Source of the DNA: an uncultured bacterium
GTDB taxonomy: Bacteria; Planctomycetota; UBA8108
Direction of reading: 5' to 3'
Assembly (NCBI GenBank): GCA_913050545.1
Contig: CAJWZY010000076.1
Span: 1 to 8,569 of the forward strand
DNA: 8,569 nt
Shown here: positions 6,610 through 8,569 of the stretch, piece after piece
Layout of the letters: each line of letters starts with the position of its first letter
Numbering within the stretch: the first letter of the stretch is position 1
The notes under the pieces: model-generated
The model's database searches: none
The model's input: the letters and a program-made list of their open reading frames with translations, nothing else
What the model was told of the DNA's origin: nothing
Position numbers and translations under genes: made by a program

Positions 6610-6631
6610 CCATCGATAATGGTATTTTTTT
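6610..6631 (+). terminator. Weak possible terminator after the repeat-protein gene
   Basis: CCAT (6610-6613) and ATGG (6619-6622) form a 4-bp stem with a 5-base loop, followed by TA and seven T's (6625-6631). The T-tract is convincing but the stem is short, so termination may be poor. It lies 44 bases after the repeat-protein stop. Confidence 0.25.
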
Positions 6632-6646
6632 GTTCCTGTCAGCGGA

Positions 6647-6674
6647 GGAAACACGTGAAATAGCCGGGGTCTGA
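6647..6674 (+). promoter_or_regulatory. Candidate ECF-sigma (RpoE-like) promoter for the sulfatase genes
   Basis: GGAAACA (6647-6653) and TCTGA (6670-6674) are separated by 16 bases. This resembles the RpoE-type pattern GGAACTT, 16 bases, TCTGA. ECF sigma factors are abundant in planctomycete-type bacteria, and a sulfatase operon would be a plausible target. Transcription would start near 6680, about 54 bases before the sulfatase ATG. It is a match by eye only. Confidence 0.3.
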
Positions 6675-6701
6675 TTTAATCTCCGGGTGCCTGGCGCCCG
6701 G
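6664..6701 (+). promoter_or_regulatory. Two mutually exclusive hairpins in the sulfatase leader
   Basis: Hairpin A pairs 6664-6669 with 6681-6686 (6 pairs, one G/T wobble, 11-base loop). Hairpin B pairs 6683-6689 with 6695-6701 (7 pairs, one wobble, 5-base loop). They share 6683-6686, so only one can form. If transcription starts near 6680, only B is in the mRNA. The leader as a whole (6567-6733) contains no gene. Confidence 0.25.
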
Positions 6702-6733
6702 CGCGAAACCCGTCGACAGAACGAAACACAGCC

Positions 6734-8371
6734 ATGCGAATCTCCATCTTCACCTTCGGGCTCATCCTGCTGCCCCTGCTGGACAGCCAGGCGGAAACCA
6801 AACCCAACATCATCGTCGTTCTCGTTGACGACATGGGCTACTCCGATACAGGAGCCTATGGCGGAGAGGTCAGGACCCCGAACATCGACCGGTTGGCCCG
6901 TGGTGGCCTGCGCTTCACCCAGGCCTACAATTCAGCTCGCTGCTGCCCATCCCGGGCGTCCCTGCTGACCGGCCTCTACTCCCACCAGGCCGGCATCGCC
7001 AACTTCACCGGTCCCGACAGAACAGCTAAAAAAGGCCCGGCCTACCTCGGCAGGCTCAACAGGAAATGTGTCACCCTCGGCGAGGTGCTCAGCGGTGCCG
7101 GCTACTCAACCTATTGCGTAGGGAAGTGGCATGTCGGCCACCAGGAGAGCCCGGTCCTGCGTGGCTTCGAAGAGTTCTACGGCTACATCCGCGGACACTC
7201 CACCGACCAGTGGACCCGCAGCAACTACACCAGGCTGCCGGCCGGCAGGAAACCGGAAATCCAGTACAAGCCGGGAGAGTTCTACGCCACCGATGCCTTC
7301 TCCGACTACGCACTGGAATTCATCCGCCAGGGACAGAAACGAAAGAAGCCCTTCTTCCTCTACCTGGCACACTCTTCCCCGCACTTTCCCCTGCAGGCTC
7401 CGGCCGCCACGCGAGACTCCTACCTCGAGACCTACCGCCGTGGCTGGGACGTGCTCCGCAAGGAACGATACGAGCGCCAGGAAAAATCGGGCCTGGTGAC
7501 CCCCAGCTGGAAATTTACAAAACGATCCGCCGTACCTGTAGATCGCGCCGACATCGCCAATGGCTTCCCCGGCAAACAGAACCCACCCTGGGAATCACTG
7601 CCGGCCGGGCGCCGTGAAGACCTGAGCTACCGGATGGCCACCTTCGCCGCCATGCTCGACCATGTCGACCAGGGGATCGGGCGGATCATTGACCACCTCG
7701 AGAAAAGCGGCGACCTCGACAACACGCTGATCCTCTTTACCAGCGACAATGGGGCCTGCTATGAATGGGGCCCATTCGGTTTTGACGGGCACAGCCGGCG
7801 CGGCAAAACCACCCTGCACAAAGGAGAGAAGCTGAAAGAGGTCGGCGGACCCGGCACCTATCATTCCGTCGGCAGCGCCTGGTCCTGCCTGAGCAACACC
7901 CCACTGCGAATGTACAAGCACTTCAACCACGAAGGCGGCAATTGCAACCAATTGGTCGCCCACTGGCCGAAGGGGATCAGGAAACCGGATCGCTGGGTAA
8001 GGTCCCCGATCCACCTGATTGACATCATGCCGACCATCTGCGCGGTAGCCGGAGCTGACTACCCTGAAAAGTTCAAGGGGCGCAAGATCACGCCGGTGGA
8101 GGGCACCAGCCTCAAGGCAGTGCTGGATGGAGCAGGCTCCCTGCCCGCCAGGACCCTGTACTTCGACCACTTCGGCTCCAGCGCCATCCGCCAGGGCGAC
8201 TGGAAACTAGTGCGGGGCAATAGCCGCTATAACAAGGCCGCCTGGGAGCTCTACAACATCGCCGTGGACCGCTGTGAAACCAACAACCGGATCCATTCAC
8301 TGCCGGAAAAGGCCCAGGCGCTCAAGAAGCTCTGGACCCAATGGGCTGCCCGGATGAAGATCCAGCAATAA
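6734..8371 (+). CDS. Secreted formylglycine-dependent sulfatase (arylsulfatase family S1)
   Basis: This hydrolyses sulfate esters, probably in the periplasm or outside the cell. The 545 residues begin with a signal peptide (hydrophobic 4-16, likely cleavage after SQA at 20). The alkaline-phosphatase-fold core starts with NIIVVLVDDMGYSD, giving the calcium-binding Asp32-Asp33. The sulfatase signature Cys70-x-Pro-Ser-Arg74 within ARCCPSRASLLTG marks Cys70 for oxidation to formylglycine. Other expected active-site residues are GKWH (Lys131, His133), SPHFP (His217), FTSDNG (Asp338, Asn339) and YKHFNHEGG (Lys395, His399). The catalytic set is therefore complete and the length normal for arylsulfatase A-like enzymes. 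A formylglycine-generating or anSME maturation enzyme is needed but is not in the window. The residues after HEGG (Asn-Cys-Asn-Gln) differ from the usual Ile/Ser-Thr-Pro type. The ATG has no clear Shine-Dalgarno sequence. The substrate cannot be told from sequence. Confidence 0.93.
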   Translation: MRISIFTFGLILLPLLDSQAETKPNIIVVLVDDMGYSDTGAYGGEVRTPNIDRLARGGLRFTQAYNSARCCPSRASLLTGLYSHQAGIANFTGPDRTAKKGPAYLGRLNRKCVTLGEVLSGAGYSTYCVGKWHVGHQESPVLRGFEEFYGYIRGHSTDQWTRSNYTRLPAGRKPEIQYKPGEFYATDAFSDYALEFIRQGQKRKKPFFLYLAHSSPHFPLQAPAATRDSYLETYRRGWDVLRKERYERQEKSGLVTPSWKFTKRSAVPVDRADIANGFPGKQNPPWESLPAGRREDLSYRMATFAAMLDHVDQGIGRIIDHLEKSGDLDNTLILFTSDNGACYEWGPFGFDGHSRRGKTTLHKGEKLKEVGGPGTYHSVGSAWSCLSNTPLRMYKHFNHEGGNCNQLVAHWPKGIRKPDRWVRSPIHLIDIMPTICAVAGADYPEKFKGRKITPVEGTSLKAVLDGAGSLPARTLYFDHFGSSAIRQGDWKLVRGNSRYNKAAWELYNIAVDRCETNNRIHSLPEKAQALKKLWTQWAARMKIQQ

Positions 8372-8378
8372 CCTTTAC

Positions 8379-8385
8379 GAGGAAG
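8379..8385 (+). promoter_or_regulatory. Ribosome binding site of the second sulfatase
   Basis: GAGGAAG stands 6 bases before the ATG at 8392 (9 from the GAGG core), within the 20-base gap after the first sulfatase stop. It fixes the start of the truncated gene and supports co-transcription of the two sulfatases. Confidence 0.6.
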
Positions 8386-8391
8386 AGCCCC

Positions 8392-8569
8392 ATGCGCCAA
8401 TTTCTCCTGACGATCATCGCCGTCTCCGCCTTGCTGGGGCTGCTAAACTTACCGGGCCTCGAGGCCTCCACCAGGGACGACAAGCCCAACATCATCTTCA
8501 TCATGGCCGATGATCTCGGCTACGGCGATCTCGGCTGCTACGGGCAGAAAGAGATCAAGACGCCCCGCC
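8392..8569 (+). CDS. Second secreted sulfatase, 3' truncated by the window end
   Basis: Fifty-nine codons are visible. A signal peptide (hydrophobic about 4-20, likely cleavage near LEA 23-25) is followed by KPNIIFIMADDLGYGDLGCYG at 31-51. That is the standard first strand of S1 sulfatases, with calcium ligands Asp40-Asp41. The formylglycine signature would lie beyond the window, so activity cannot be judged. The mature start (DDLGYGDLGCYG) differs from the first sulfatase (DDMGYSDTGAYG), so this is a distinct paralogue and not a recent copy. The start lies 20 bases after the first sulfatase gene, with a good ribosome-binding site, so the pair is likely one operon. Confidence 0.85.
   Translation, partial: MRQFLLTIIAVSALLGLLNLPGLEASTRDDKPNIIFIMADDLGYGDLGCYGQKEIKTPR

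Noticed and set aside
6601..6622. GGGCCC palindrome next to CCAT/ATGG as a strong intrinsic terminator
   Set aside because: The GGGCCC cannot extend the short stem into the T-tract, so only a weak terminator is kept.
7595..8170. A 191-codon minus-strand open frame inside the first sulfatase gene
   Set aside because: The plus-strand frame has the complete sulfatase active site; the antisense product matches no family I know.
1..8569. CRISPR arrays, tRNA or rRNA genes, transposons, phage or toxin-antitoxin genes
   Set aside because: No regularly spaced repeats, RNA gene signatures, transposase or integrase motifs were seen on either strand.

Overview
The window is gene-dense, GC-rich bacterial DNA, and no stretch longer than 300 bases lacks a gene. 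The gene mix suggests a Planctomycetota/Verrucomicrobiota-type (PVC) or similar environmental bacterium. The clues are tandem secreted formylglycine-type sulfatases, a secreted squalene-cyclase-like repeat protein, a THUMP-like SAM methyltransferase, and ETF with a membrane Fe-S ETF:quinone oxidoreductase. This assignment is inferred from family content; there is no rRNA or other phylogenetic marker here.

Left part (1-3974), electron transfer from one-carbon or amine oxidation. The window opens inside the last 55 codons of a plus-strand gene whose C-terminus resembles the GcvT-like end of dimethylglycine/sarcosine dehydrogenases. Facing it on the minus strand is a compact operon, etfB - etfA - membrane Fe-S/CCG-domain oxidoreductase (EtfD/EMO/DgcB-like). 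etfA and the oxidoreductase gene are translationally coupled. In the simplest reading, the flavoprotein dehydrogenase (and possibly acyl-CoA dehydrogenases elsewhere) reduces EtfAB, and the membrane protein passes the electrons to the quinone pool. A 12-bp stem containing both convergent stop codons separates the two transcription units. A candidate promoter and a perfect 8-bp hairpin precede etfB.

Middle (4105-5313). A minus-strand class I SAM-dependent methyltransferase with a THUMP-like C-terminus lies upstream of etfB, but the candidate etfB promoter suggests it is a separate unit.

Right part (5478-8569), secreted proteins on the plus strand. A divergent intergenic region carrying three small dyads separates the methyltransferase from a secreted alpha/alpha-toroid protein of the prenyltransferase/squalene-oxidase repeat family. 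Then, after a 167-base leader with a candidate ECF-sigma-type promoter and two mutually exclusive hairpins, come two sulfatases in tandem. The second is cut off by the window end. These probably act outside the cytoplasm on sulfated glycans or other sulfate esters.

I see no CRISPR array, tRNA, rRNA, insertion sequence or phage gene. The window looks like core metabolism next to a sulfatase locus. Nothing in it is demonstrably a new system; the most interesting items are the dehydrogenase/ETF/membrane-oxidoreductase arrangement, the secreted toroid protein of unknown substrate, and several regulatory-looking dyads.
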